Shown: positions 51,341 through 60,359 of the stretch, piece after piece
Layout: each line of letters begins with the position of its first letter
Position numbering within the stretch: position 1 is the stretch's first letter
NCBI RefSeq assembly: GCF_001610895.1
Contig: NZ_CP011273.1
Location: forward strand, 806,001-870,000
Direction of reading: 5' to 3'
DNA: 64,000 nucleotides
From: Planctomyces sp. SH-PL62
GTDB taxonomy: Bacteria > Planctomycetota > Planctomycetia > Isosphaerales > Isosphaeraceae
Notes under the pieces: model-generated
The model's database searches: none
Told to the model about the DNA's origin: nothing
The model's input: the letters and a program-made list of their open reading frames with translations, nothing else
Translations under genes and position numbers: made by a program

Positions 51341-52729
51341 TCAGCCCGGCCCGAAAGGCGGGCCGCCGGGACCGCCCGGTCCGAACGGAGGACCGCCCGG
51401 TCCGAACGGAGGGGCGCCGGGTCCGCCAGGCTCGAAGGAAGGACCACCCGGCCCAAAGGAGGGACCGCCGGGGCCGCCGTTCATGGGGGCCCGGCTCCGT
51501 TCCTCGGCCTCGCGGATCTGCCGAAGAACGTGCTCGGGGGGTTGGCCCGGCACCGGTGCGGCTCCAGCCCCCTCGCCGGCCCTGGGCGTCGTCGCGTAGA
51601 GATACCACTTCGTCACGTCCCCCACGAAGAACTTGTCGAGCGTGTCGACCATCGTTTTGGTGGAGTCCGCCCATTTCAGCGATGCGTCGACGGAAGTCCG
51701 CTGTTCGGGGGTCGTCGCGAGGGGGCCGATTTTGTTCGCCATCACCCGCATCGAATCGGCCGCGCTCCGAAGCGCCTGGACCAGCGGGAGGTGGTAGCGC
51801 GTTCGGAGGAATTCCGCCTGATCGCGAGTGGGGAGGGGGGTGGAGATGTACTGGGCGGCGTTGTTCTGGGCCTGGGCCATGAGCCCGACGAACGCCTGGA
51901 AGTGGGCGTCGTATTCCGGCGTCCCCGGCTCGGGCGCGGTCATGATGAGCCGACTCATCTCGTCCAGCGTGCCGATCGACGATTCGAACAGGCGATCGTA
52001 GGTCTCCAGGTTCTCACGAGGCGTGGTGGAGAGCCTTTTCCCCATCGTCGCCAGGCCGAAAGCCCCGCCGTACTGGTACGTGACGCCGAAGGCGGCGAGC
52101 ACCAGCGCCGACTGGAAGATCGCCCAGCCCCACGCGAGCTGACCCCCGAGGCTTTCGCCGGAGAAGGCTCGCCGGTTCCCGCCGAAGAAGCTGATCGCGG
52201 CGCCGACGACCGACGCCACGGTCAGCGCCATCGCCAGGACCGCAAGCCCGACGTTGATCCAGGTGATGGTCGAGACGAAAGACGACGCCCCCATCGCGCT
52301 CGCCAGGCCGGTCCGAATGAAGCTGCCGAGCAGGGAGAGCACGATCAGGTTGACCGCCAGTCCCCGCAAGGGCAGGTTCCAGGGCCCGTCCCCCGCCCGT
52401 TTCCGCTTCGACTTCGACTTGCCCGACTTCGTCTTGATCCTGCCGGGGAGGACGCCCCCTTCGTCCTCCGTCGAGGCGGAAAGGCCGCCCCGAGGGGGGA
52501 GGGGACCGGCCGCAGCGGGGCTCGGCTCGTCGTCGAAGCCGAAAGGGTCGACGGGGTCGGCGACGGGGGCCGGTCGCGAGGCGGGCGAACCCGACGCGGC
52601 GACGGCGCGGGGCGCTCCCGGGATTCGCATCACCGTCCCGCATTGCTGGCATCGCCCCTTCTTACCGGCCAGCGAGCCATCGACGCTGTGAGGCTTGCCG
52701 CAGTTCGGGCAGGCGAACTTGACCTTCAT
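51341..52729 (-). CDS. Zinc-ribbon membrane protein with Gly/Pro-rich tail
   Basis: The 462-residue protein begins with a zinc ribbon (C7, C10, C27, C30 in ACPNC and RCQQC), typical of many planctomycete proteins. A disordered acidic/proline-rich stretch (38-110), then four or five TM helices (about 120-235), follow. After a helical soluble region (250-410) the last ~45 residues are built from GGPxxPxFGPGGP-like repeats, reminiscent of collagen-like sequences. No enzymatic motif is visible. The product probably lies in the membrane with its ribbon in the cytoplasm. It converges with the plus-strand membrane-protein gene 35 bases away. Confidence 0.8.
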   Translation of the reverse strand: MKVKFACPNCGKPHSVDGSLAGKKGRCQQCGTVMRIPGAPRAVAASGSPASRPAPVADPVDPFGFDDEPSPAAAGPLPPRGGLSASTEDEGGVLPGRIKTKSGKSKSKRKRAGDGPWNLPLRGLAVNLIVLSLLGSFIRTGLASAMGASSFVSTITWINVGLAVLAMALTVASVVGAAISFFGGNRRAFSGESLGGQLAWGWAIFQSALVLAAFGVTYQYGGAFGLATMGKRLSTTPRENLETYDRLFESSIGTLDEMSRLIMTAPEPGTPEYDAHFQAFVGLMAQAQNNAAQYISTPLPTRDQAEFLRTRYHLPLVQALRSAADSMRVMANKIGPLATTPEQRTSVDASLKWADSTKTMVDTLDKFFVGDVTKWYLYATTPRAGEGAGAAPVPGQPPEHVLRQIREAEERSRAPMNGGPGGPSFGPGGPSFEPGGPGAPPFGPGGPPFGPGGPGGPPFGPG

Positions 52730-52863
52730 GGAGCGTCCCGATGGAAGACGACGGGGCCTCGCTCCCCGCGCGGGGGAGGCGAGGTGAGTGCAAGCAACCG
52801 GCGATGGCCGGACGTCGGATCCTTATATCCGTGGGAGCATGGTGTGTCAAGATTCCGAGGACT

Positions 52864-53703
52864 TCAGCGTCCCCGCCAGCGGAAATGGAACTGGTCGAGG
52901 TGGATTTTGCCCTTCCAGATTCTGCGGAAGATGTCGCCCCAACGTCGGAGCCGGCCGATGTTCCCGGCGTGCGCATCGAGGAGCCGGACGACCTCGGCGT
53001 GGCGGCCTTCGCGGGCGAGGCGGTCGGCGCTCTCGCGGTAGCTCTCGGCCGCGTCGTAGCTTTCGAGCCTCGCCCTGAGCGACTCTCGGGCCTCGCCCTC
53101 GAGGCCCGCGCGATCGAGGATCGCGTCGGGATCGAGCTGGATCGGCTGCCGCTTGAGCATCTCGAAGACGCCGGGGTCGCAGCCTCGGCCGGCGTCCTCG
53201 GCGATCTCGCGGGCGTTGCGGTTCAGCATGACGTCGCGGAGCGAGGCGTCGGCGCCGCGTTCGAGCAGGAGGCGGGCGGTCTCGGGCCGGCCCGCGCGGG
53301 CCGCTTCCATCAACGGGGTCTCCTCGCCGTCGATCGTCGCGCGGCGGTCGACCTCCGCGCCGGCGTCGAGGAGCATCCGGGCCTTGTCGACGAGCCCCCG
53401 AGCCGCCGCCAGGTGCAAGGGCGTCCAGCCGTTCATGCCGACGCCGTGCAGATCGGCCCCCGCCGCGATCAGCTTCGCCAGGATAGCGGGCGCGACGGGG
53501 GATTCGGACTCGACGGCCCAGAGCAGCGCGGAGTAGCCGTCCCCCGACAGGGCGCTCGGGTCGGCCCCGCGCGCCAGCAGCGACTCGACCCGCTCCCGAT
53601 CACCGGCGCAGGCCGCCGTGATCAGCGGGGTGTAACCGAACTCGTCGCGCGCGTCGGGCGGCGGTTCGCCGTCTCCCTCATCCGGTCGATCGGCGTTCTC
53701 CAT
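52864..53703 (-). CDS. Ankyrin-repeat protein
   Basis: A 279-residue cytoplasmic protein with four or five ankyrin repeats between residues 20 and 165, for example FGYTPLITAACAGDRERVES, NGWTPLHLAAARGLVDKARM and ETPLMEAARAGRPETARLL. The remaining C-terminal helical region (170-279) is rich in Arg and Glu and ends with FHFRWRGR. It probably acts as a scaffold or inhibitor by protein binding. The partner is unknown; the neighbouring genes give no functional hint. Confidence 0.88.
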   Translation of the reverse strand: MENADRPDEGDGEPPPDARDEFGYTPLITAACAGDRERVESLLARGADPSALSGDGYSALLWAVESESPVAPAILAKLIAAGADLHGVGMNGWTPLHLAAARGLVDKARMLLDAGAEVDRRATIDGEETPLMEAARAGRPETARLLLERGADASLRDVMLNRNAREIAEDAGRGCDPGVFEMLKRQPIQLDPDAILDRAGLEGEARESLRARLESYDAAESYRESADRLAREGRHAEVVRLLDAHAGNIGRLRRWGDIFRRIWKGKIHLDQFHFRWRGR

Positions 53704-53815
53704 GTCGTTCTCCCGGCGCGAGGGGACGAGACCTACCGGCTTTTATACTTCGACGGACCCGAACCCGGCAATGACGCGCGGCGTGGAGGCGGCGCGGCCT
53801 GAGCATTCCTTCACC

Positions 53816-53842
53816 TTGCCGAGCCATACGGCGACCTATAAT
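53816..53842 (+). promoter_or_regulatory. Candidate promoter of the ferrochelatase gene
   Basis: TTGCCG (53816-53821) and a perfect TATAAT (53837-53842) are separated by 15 bases, slightly short for sigma-70. It lies 225 bases before the hemH ATG in a 363-base non-coding region (53704-54066) that otherwise contains no recognisable element. A stronger -35 would strengthen the case. Confidence 0.4.
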
Positions 53843-54066
53843 TCAGGCGATCTCCTTTCGCCGACAGAATTCGGTCCGCCCTTTTCGAATCGTTGCGTCC
53901 CCAAAGATCAATTCCTCCGTTATGACCTGCGTGGGGGCGATCCTTCGCGGTTGCAGGTCGCCCCTTGGTCCGGCCCGCCGCGATGAGTGGCCTTGAGATT
54001 CCGGCCGAAGACCGCTAAAGATGCTTCGATCCGCATGACCTTCTTGCACCTGGTGGTACATCAAGC

Positions 54067-55152
54067 ATGGCCGAAAGCAATCTCGCCGAGGGGAACGGGC
54101 TGACGCCCGAGTACGACGCGATCCTGATCGTCGGCTTCGGCGGCCCGGAGAAGCCCGAGGACGTCATGCCCTTCCTCGAGAACGTGACCCGAGGCCGCAA
54201 CATCCCCCGGGAGCGGCTCGAGGAGGTCGCCGAGCATTACCACCACTTCGGCGGGGTGAGCCCGATCAACGCCCAGACCCGAGCGTTGATCGACGACCTC
54301 GGCCCCGAGATGCGTCGGCATGGGGTGACGATCCCGATCTACTGGGGCAACCGCAACTGGACGCCGATGCTGGCGGACACGATGCGGGAGATGGCCGGGG
54401 CCGGCGTGGAGCGGGTCCTGGCGGTCGTCCTGGCGGCGTACAGCTCCTATTCGAGCTGTCGACAGTATCGTGAGGATATCGGCCGCGCCCGTGAGGAGGT
54501 CGGCCCGACGGCCCCGACGGTCGACAAGGTGCGGGTCTTCTACAACCACCCCGAATTCATCGCCGCCAATGCGGACCGGGTCCGCGAGGCGCTCGCCGGC
54601 CTCCCCGCCGAGGCGAGGGGACGGGTCCCCATCGCCTTCACCGCACACAGCCTCCCGACGTCGATGGCCGCGTCGTCCGCCTATGTGCGACAACTCGAGG
54701 AGACCTGCCGACTGGTCGCCGAGGAGTTGAAGATCGAGGACGATCGCTGGTCGCTCGTCTACCAGAGCCGAAGCGGCCGTCCCAGCGACCCCTGGCTCGG
54801 GCCCGACATCCTGGAACACCTCCAGGCCCTGCGCGACGGCGGCGCGGAGGAGGTCGTCGTCCACCCGATCGGCTTCCTCTCCGACCACATGGAAGTCCTC
54901 TACGACCTCGACGAGGAGGCGCGGCTGCTTTGCGAGCGGATCGGCCTGACCCTGGCGCGTTCGCGGACCGTGGGGACCCACCGGGGCTTCGTCCGCATGA
55001 TTCGCGAGCTGATCTGCGAGCGGCTCCAGCATGCGGAGGCCGAGGAGCGGCGGGCGGTCGGCCGGTTCGGCCCCTCGCACGACGTCTGCCCGGTCGACTG
55101 CTGCCTCCCCCCCGCGCGGCCGGCGGCGGCCTACGCGAAGGCCGGGGCCTGA
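54067..55152 (+). CDS. Ferrochelatase, coproporphyrin-type
   Basis: A 361-residue ferrochelatase that inserts ferrous iron into a porphyrin. The catalytic His region is FTAHSLPTSM (H194), and the GFLSDHMEVLYDLD block holds the acidic residues. The internal motif YSSYSSCRQYRED with C131 and a C-terminal CPVDCC cluster (C341, C345, C346) resemble the coproporphyrin ferrochelatases of actinobacteria, some of which bind [2Fe-2S] clusters with four cysteines. I infer the coproheme pathway from this resemblance but note that the C-terminal spacing differs from the actinobacterial pattern I recall. The symbol hemH or cpfC is left open. The gene precedes the signalling cluster but is separated from it by 172 bases. 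Confidence 0.88.
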   Translation: MAESNLAEGNGLTPEYDAILIVGFGGPEKPEDVMPFLENVTRGRNIPRERLEEVAEHYHHFGGVSPINAQTRALIDDLGPEMRRHGVTIPIYWGNRNWTPMLADTMREMAGAGVERVLAVVLAAYSSYSSCRQYREDIGRAREEVGPTAPTVDKVRVFYNHPEFIAANADRVREALAGLPAEARGRVPIAFTAHSLPTSMAASSAYVRQLEETCRLVAEELKIEDDRWSLVYQSRSGRPSDPWLGPDILEHLQALRDGGAEEVVVHPIGFLSDHMEVLYDLDEEARLLCERIGLTLARSRTVGTHRGFVRMIRELICERLQHAEAEERRAVGRFGPSHDVCPVDCCLPPARPAAAYAKAGA

Positions 55153-55324
55153 GGGACGAGGTTCGGGCTGGACTAGCCATCGCCGCGTCCGGTCCCCTAT
55201 CATGAGGCTTCCCGCCTTCGACCCGACTCGTCCGGTCGCAGGCGGATGGGTGATCCGTTTTCCGACACCCCGCGCCGACGGATTCGACGTGCGGGGAGCG
55301 AGCCGGGCCGGGGAGAGAACGTTG

Positions 55325-56494
55325 ATGTCGTCGCGTCGGATTTTGCTGGTTGAAGACAGTTCCACGATGCGCCGCATGCTCGGCACGCTGCTCAAGGAGG
55401 AGGGCTTTGAGGTCCGTACGGCCAACGACGGGGCCGAGGGACTGATCCAGGCCAAGGAGGATCCCCGACCGGACCTGATCCTCACCGATTATGAGATGCC
55501 CGAGCTGGACGGCCCCGGCTTCTGCAAGGCCGCCAAGGCCGACGTCGACATCCGGTCGATCCCGGTCCTGATGCTCACCACCCTGGGCGAGACCCACAAC
55601 AAGATCGCCGGCCTGGAATCCGGGGCCGACGACTACATCCAGAAGCCCAAGAGCCCGGACGATATCCAGGAGATGTTCGCGAGGATCCGCGCCCACCTGC
55701 GGATCGCCGACCTCCGCTCCGAGCTGGCCGATCGCAACCGGCTGCTGGAAAGCGCGCACAAGAAGCTGACTTTCGAGCTGGAGCTGGCGCGCAAGGTCCA
55801 GTTCGCGATGATGCCCCGGCCCCCCAAGCCCCGGGGCGTGCTGCAAGTGGCCGTGCGCTACACCCCGGCCAACCAGCTCGGCGGCGACGTCTACGATTTC
55901 TACCGGCTGGATAACAACCGGCTGGGCGTGCTCGTCGCCGACGTCTCGGGCCACGGGGTCAACGCGGCGATGCTCTCGGGCATGGTCAAGACCCTGGCGG
56001 CCGGGCTGTCGATCGCCGTGCTGGAGCCGGGCGAGCTGCTCGCCGGCCTGGACGTCTCGGGCGAGCAGTATTTCCCCGAAGGCTACTTCTGCACCGGCTT
56101 CTACCTGATCGCCGACGAGGAGACCGGGCTGATCCGCTACGCCGGCGTCGGCCACCCGTCGGGAATCGTCATCGGCCCCAACGGTCCGCGCATGCTGGAA
56201 TCGAATCCGGGGATGCTCGGCATCGGCATGGTCGACGGCACCGCCGGCGGCGCCGACCGCCTGGAGCCGGGCGAAACCCTGATCCTCTACACCGACGGCC
56301 TCCCCGACGCCATGGACCCGTCCGACGTGATCTTCGGCGAGGAGCGGCTCAAGACCCTGCTCCAGGGCCACTACGGCAGCGACCCGACCGAGATCATCGA
56401 CCAAGTCGACGACGCCGTCCAGGCCTACACCGCCCCCGGCCGACCGGCCGACGACATCAACATCATCGTCATCCAGCACCCCGCCCCAAAGTGA
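55325..56494 (+). CDS. Response regulator with PP2C-type (SpoIIE/RsbU) phosphatase output
   Basis: A 389-residue two-domain protein. Residues 1-122 form a receiver with phospho-acceptor D55 (LILTDYEMPELDG), the acidic pair E10-D11, and a conserved Lys in YIQKPKS. A short coiled coil (130-160) connects to a PP2C-like serine phosphatase (about 165-385) with GGDVYDFY, VADVSGHG and DDINIIVI motifs. In the RsbU/SpoIIE family such phosphatases dephosphorylate STAS-domain anti-anti-sigma proteins. The STAS-domain gene downstream is an attractive but unproved partner. The ATG at 55325 has a GGGGAGAG upstream. Confidence 0.93.
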   Translation: MSSRRILLVEDSSTMRRMLGTLLKEEGFEVRTANDGAEGLIQAKEDPRPDLILTDYEMPELDGPGFCKAAKADVDIRSIPVLMLTTLGETHNKIAGLESGADDYIQKPKSPDDIQEMFARIRAHLRIADLRSELADRNRLLESAHKKLTFELELARKVQFAMMPRPPKPRGVLQVAVRYTPANQLGGDVYDFYRLDNNRLGVLVADVSGHGVNAAMLSGMVKTLAAGLSIAVLEPGELLAGLDVSGEQYFPEGYFCTGFYLIADEETGLIRYAGVGHPSGIVIGPNGPRMLESNPGMLGIGMVDGTAGGADRLEPGETLILYTDGLPDAMDPSDVIFGEERLKTLLQGHYGSDPTEIIDQVDDAVQAYTAPGRPADDINIIVIQHPAPK

Positions 56495-56625
56495 GGACGT
56501 GAGGTCGATCCGCAAACGCGGGCCCGCGCCGTCTCACCCTTGGCCGGGCCGATGGACCGCGTCGCCGGAAACGTGCTAGAATACCCAGAACGGTGATTCG
56601 TGCGCATCGTGCGGAGCCCACCGTC

Positions 56626-56654
56626 TCGACGCGCGGTCTGGATCATCTTATAAT
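56626..56654 (+). promoter_or_regulatory. Promoter of the STAS gene
   Basis: TCGACG (56626-56631) and a perfect TATAAT (56649-56654) are separated by 17 bases. The predicted start is near 56661, giving a 39-base leader before the GTG of the STAS gene. It suggests that STAS and the following response regulator are not simply read through from the PP2C gene. Confidence 0.6.
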
Positions 56655-56699
56655 TTCAGAAGAAGTCGTGGGCGCGGCCGTCAGGGTCGCGATCTGGTC

Positions 56700-56996
56700 G
56701 TGAACCCAGGCGGACCGAAAACGGTGGCGCTCGACGGCCCGGTGACGATCTACGAGGTCGCCGGCCTGCGCGAGGCGTTCCGAGAGGCCCTGGCCGAGGG
56801 CGTGGATCTCCAGGTCGAACTCGACGAGTCGACGAAATGGGACCTGGCGGGGCTCCAGTTGTTGATCTCGTGCGTCCAGACGGCGAAGGCCGACGGCCGC
56901 AGCCTGGTCCTCGCCAAGATCCCCCGGTCGTGCGTCGAGGTGGCCGAGCGCGCGGGGCTCTCCGATTGGCTCGAATCGGCATCGCAAAAGGACTGA
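56700..56996 (+). CDS. STAS-domain protein (anti-sigma antagonist-like)
   Basis: A 98-residue single STAS domain. The strand/helix pattern is typical: KTVALDGPVTIYEVAGLREAF, VDLQVELDESTKWDLAGLQLLI, DGRSLVLAKIP and CVEVAERAGLSDWL. At the usual phosphorylation site of SpoIIAA-like proteins (D-S/T-S/A-G) this protein reads DLAG, so the phosphorylatable Ser/Thr is missing. It is therefore more likely a structural or chemotaxis-associated STAS protein than a classical partner-switch antagonist. The gene sits between two response-regulator genes and upstream of cheA. The GTG start is used because no ATG fits the domain start. Confidence 0.88.
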   Translation: MNPGGPKTVALDGPVTIYEVAGLREAFREALAEGVDLQVELDESTKWDLAGLQLLISCVQTAKADGRSLVLAKIPRSCVEVAERAGLSDWLESASQKD

Positions 56997-57206
56997 CCCC
57001 GGCGGGAGGCCGTGCAGCCTCCAGCCGGCGGGACTCGAAGACGACGTCGCGTCCTGATCCCCGGCGGCCACCGCCGAGGATCAGGGCGGACCAGCCTGGA
57101 GGCGGCGATTATGAACTGGGCCTCCCCCCAGACGCTCCCCGCGCCCGCGGCCAGACGCTCCCGTCTGAATGATCCGCATGATCTGTCGCACGCCGGCGCC
57201 AAGACC

Positions 57207-57578
57207 ATGACCAAGACCAAGACCGTCCTCCATGCCGACGATAGCGGATCGGTCCGTCGATGGGTCGCCGAACAGCTCGGCGGGATGGGCCTGAAGGTCG
57301 TCTCCGTCGCCGACGGCGACGCCGCCCTCCAATACCTTCAGGATTCGACCTGCGACCTGCTGCTGACCGACCTGGAGATGCCCAATCTCGACGGCCTGGC
57401 GCTGCTCGCGGCCGTGCGGGAACTCCCCGCCCATCGGTTCCTCCCCGTCCTCGTCCTCTCCAGCAAGCAGCCCGGCGAGTTCGACCCCCGGCGCCGACAG
57501 GGGGTCACCGGCTGGTTGGTCAAGCCGGTCGACGGCGAGCATCTCCGACGTTGGGTCCGCCGCGTCCTTCCGGAGTAG
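57207..57578 (+). CDS. Single-domain response regulator (CheY-like)
   Basis: A 123-residue receiver with D11-D12 (HADDSG), phospho-acceptor D55 (LLTDLEMPNLDG), a late Ser in VLSSK and the conserved Lys in WLVKPVDG. There is no output domain. Given cheA 318 bases downstream, it could be the CheY of this pathway or a phosphate sink; this is inferred from position. The ATG at 57207 was preferred because it starts the receiver directly, although the frame is open further upstream with an in-frame ATG at 57111. Confidence 0.88.
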   Translation: MTKTKTVLHADDSGSVRRWVAEQLGGMGLKVVSVADGDAALQYLQDSTCDLLLTDLEMPNLDGLALLAAVRELPAHRFLPVLVLSSKQPGEFDPRRRQGVTGWLVKPVDGEHLRRWVRRVLPE

Positions 57579-57896
57579 CCGCCTGCGCGGGGTCGGCCGG
57601 TTGGGCGGAGCGGCTTTCCCGGCCGTCTCCAGTCCCCCCGCCTCGTCGTCGTGTAAAGTTCAAGGCGATGGCCCCCCTCCCGGATCGAAATGGCCCCACA
57701 TCCGGGAGGCGGCGCACGTGTTGCGCGCATACAATAGGACCGAAGTTGGAAAGCGGGTGGGATGGGCGAACATGGCGGGCCGCCGGCGAGAAGCCCACGG
57801 CCTGATCGATCCCCCCCGATCGAGGTGCAAGACATGAGTTCCGGGCGGTCCGCGTCGACGCGCCGTCCTCCTTCGTAGTCAGGAAGTCATCCGGCC
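57579..57896. other. Spacer upstream of cheA
   Basis: This 318-base non-coding region carries a TACAAT at 57730-57735 that could be a -10, but I see no matching -35 at 16-18 bases. An AGGAAG at 57881-57886 is the probable ribosome-binding site of cheA. Otherwise nothing recognised. Confidence 0.4.
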
Positions 57897-60359
57897 TTGG
57901 GAAGTGCGGACGATCGATTTCGCGAGATGTTCTACGAGGAGGCGCGTGAGCTTCTGATCAGCCTCGAAGAAGGGCTGATGGAGCTGGAACGCCGCCAGGG
58001 CGACCGCGCGCACCTCGACAAGACCTTCCGCGCCGCGCACAGCGTCAAGGGCGCCGCGGCGATGGTCGGCCTGGGGGCGATCGCGGAGTTCACCCACGGC
58101 ATCGAGGCCGTCCTCGAACGCATCCGGACCGGCAGCCTGGCCGTCGACTCCGACATCATCACCACGCTGCTGGAATCGCGCGACCACCTCGCGGCCATGG
58201 TCGAAGGGGAGGCCGGAGGCTCGCCGATCCCCGGCTCGAGTCACCTCAGCCAGCGCCTCACGGACCTGCTGACCTCGACCAGGCCCCCCGAGCCGCCCGA
58301 CGAGCCGCCCCCCGCCGCGCCGCCGACTCATCCGTCGCCCTCGCCGGCCCCGGTCCCCGCGCCTTCGTCCGCCGGGCCTCCCCCGCCGTCGAAGTCGCCC
58401 GAGCCCAGGCCCGAGGCACCCCAGCCGCCCCCGGCCACCGGCCCACCGACGAAGCCCGACGAGCCCGAGCCGCCGGCGGCCGAAAGCAGCCCCGAGTCGA
58501 AGCCCGCCGCGAAGCCGAAACGCTCGCGACGCAAGACCGAGAAGCCCGCCGAGGCCGGTGGGGAGACGAAAGCCGAGGCCAAACCCAAGGCCCCCCCCCG
58601 AGGGAAGGCCGCCGAGCGCAGGTCCATGCCCTCGGCGTCGCCCGCCGCCCCGAAGGCCGCCGAGCCGGAGGGGGAACCCAAGCCCCTCTACCGCATCCGA
58701 TTCGCCCCCGGCCCCGACGTCCTCAAGCGAGGCGTCAACCTGCTGGGGGTTTTCGATGAACTGCGCGAGCTGGGTGAGCTGGAGGTCCTGGCGGACGCCG
58801 AGGCCGTGCCGACCCTCGACGACTTCGACGCCGAGCGCTGCTACCTGAGCTGGACCTGTACGCTCCGGACCGACGTGGAGCCCGAGCGGCTGGACGACGT
58901 CTTCCTGTTCGTGGCCGAAGACGGCGCGATCGGGGTCGAGCGACGGCTCGACGACGGGTCGTTCGAGCCGGTGGAGACCCCGCTCCTGAAGCTGCCGAGG
59001 GGCACGCCGGTGTCGTCGCCGCCGACGCCCGTCGCCAGGTCCCAGCCCGTCCCCGCCCCGGCCCCGATCGAGACGCCCGCCGCGCCCGCGTCGGCCGCCG
59101 CCGCCGACGGCGCGAAGCGTCCCGTGGTCGCGACGAACGTCCCGGCGGCCCGCGCGCACGGCCGGATCCGGGTGGACGCCCAGCAACTCGACGACCTCGT
59201 CGGCCTGGCCGGCGAACTGGCGGTCATCTCCGACAACCTGCAGGGGCTTCGCGAAGTCCGCAGCGCGGCCCCCTGGGGTGCCACCCTGGAATCGCTGCTG
59301 CGGGTCAGCCGTGAGATCCGGGACACCACGCTCGACCTCCGGATGGTCCCGGTCGACGAGCTCTTCTCGCGGTTCCCCCGGTTCGTCCGCGACCAGGCCG
59401 ACCGCTCGGGCAAGGAGATCGAGCTTCGGATCTTCGGGCAGGAGACCAAACTCGACCGGACGATCATCGAGCGTCTCGGCGACCCGATGATCCACCTGAT
59501 CCGCAACGCCGTCGACCACGCCCTCGAACTCCCGGAGGAGCGGCTCGCCGCGGGGAAGCCCCGGGTCGGGCGGATCACGCTCACGGCGGGTCATGAGGGA
59601 GATCGGGTGGCGCTCAAGGTGGAGGACGACGGACGCGGCCTCGACCGCGAGCGGATCGTCCGCAAGGGGATCGACCGGGGCCTGATCCCGCCCGGCACCT
59701 CCCCCGACGACCCCCGGGTGGTGGGCCTGATCTTCGAGGCCGGGTTCTCGACACGCGATCAGGTGAGCGACATGTCCGGCCGGGGCGTGGGCCTGGACGT
59801 CGTCCGCGATTCGGTTCGGGCCCTCCGGGGGAGCCTGGGGGTCGAGAGTACGCCGGGCAAGGGGACCTCGTTCACCTTCCGCCTGCCGCTGACCCTGGCC
59901 CTGATCGACGGGCTCCTGATCGAGACCGGCGGAGGACGCTACGTCGTCCCCCTGGCCCAGGTCGAGGAGTGCGTGGCGCTGGGGGGCGTCCAGACGGCCC
60001 TCTCCGAGGATCGGTCCTGCGTGACGGTGCGCGGGGAGCTGGTGCCGACCATCTCGCTGCGGCGGCTCTTCGGGATCGAGGGCCCCCCCCCGGTTCGTCA
60101 GGAACTGCTCCTCACCCGGTACGCCGGCCGGCGCGTGGGAGTGGCCGTGGATCGCCTCAGCGGGCGGGTCCAGGCCGTCATCCAGTCGCTCGGCGAGGGG
60201 CTGCACGGCCTGGGACGGTTCTCCGGCGCGACCATCCTGGGGGACGGCTCGGTCTCCCTGATCCTGGACCTGGCGGCGCTCGTTTCGGAATCGCGGATCG
60301 CCGAGAACACCTTACGAAGCACGCCGATGGCAGGCGTGAGGGCGGAGACCGTCCGATGA
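57897..60359 (+). CDS. cheA: Chemotaxis histidine kinase CheA
   Basis: An 820-residue CheA. The Hpt domain (residues 1-110) carries the phosphorylated H48 in [12 protein letters not shown] long, disordered Pro/Ala/Glu-rich linker (about 125-260) leads to a P2-like domain (265-360) for regulator binding. The dimerisation and ATPase domains follow, with [12 protein letters not shown] (N box), VEDDGRGLD (G1) and GRGVGLDVV (G2), and the last ~130 residues are the CheW-like regulatory domain. The TTG at 57897 is the first start after an in-frame TAG at 57876 and has AGGAAG 10 bases upstream. The stop overlaps the MCP start by ATGA. No receiver domain is attached. Confidence 0.97.
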   Translation: MGSADDRFREMFYEEARELLISLEEGLMELERRQGDRAHLDKTFRAAHSVKGAAAMVGLGAIAEFTHGIEAVLERIRTGSLAVDSDIITTLLESRDHLAAMVEGEAGGSPIPGSSHLSQRLTDLLTSTRPPEPPDEPPPAAPPTHPSPSPAPVPAPSSAGPPPPSKSPEPRPEAPQPPPATGPPTKPDEPEPPAAESSPESKPAAKPKRSRRKTEKPAEAGGETKAEAKPKAPPRGKAAERRSMPSASPAAPKAAEPEGEPKPLYRIRFAPGPDVLKRGVNLLGVFDELRELGELEVLADAEAVPTLDDFDAERCYLSWTCTLRTDVEPERLDDVFLFVAEDGAIGVERRLDDGSFEPVETPLLKLPRGTPVSSPPTPVARSQPVPAPAPIETPAAPASAAAADGAKRPVVATNVPAARAHGRIRVDAQQLDDLVGLAGELAVISDNLQGLREVRSAAPWGATLESLLRVSREIRDTTLDLRMVPVDELFSRFPRFVRDQADRSGKEIELRIFGQETKLDRTIIERLGDPMIHLIRNAVDHALELPEERLAAGKPRVGRITLTAGHEGDRVALKVEDDGRGLDRERIVRKGIDRGLIPPGTSPDDPRVVGLIFEAGFSTRDQVSDMSGRGVGLDVVRDSVRALRGSLGVESTPGKGTSFTFRLPLTLALIDGLLIETGGGRYVVPLAQVEECVALGGVQTALSEDRSCVTVRGELVPTISLRRLFGIEGPPPVRQELLLTRYAGRRVGVAVDRLSGRVQAVIQSLGEGLHGLGRFSGATILGDGSVSLILDLAALVSESRIAENTLRSTPMAGVRAETVR

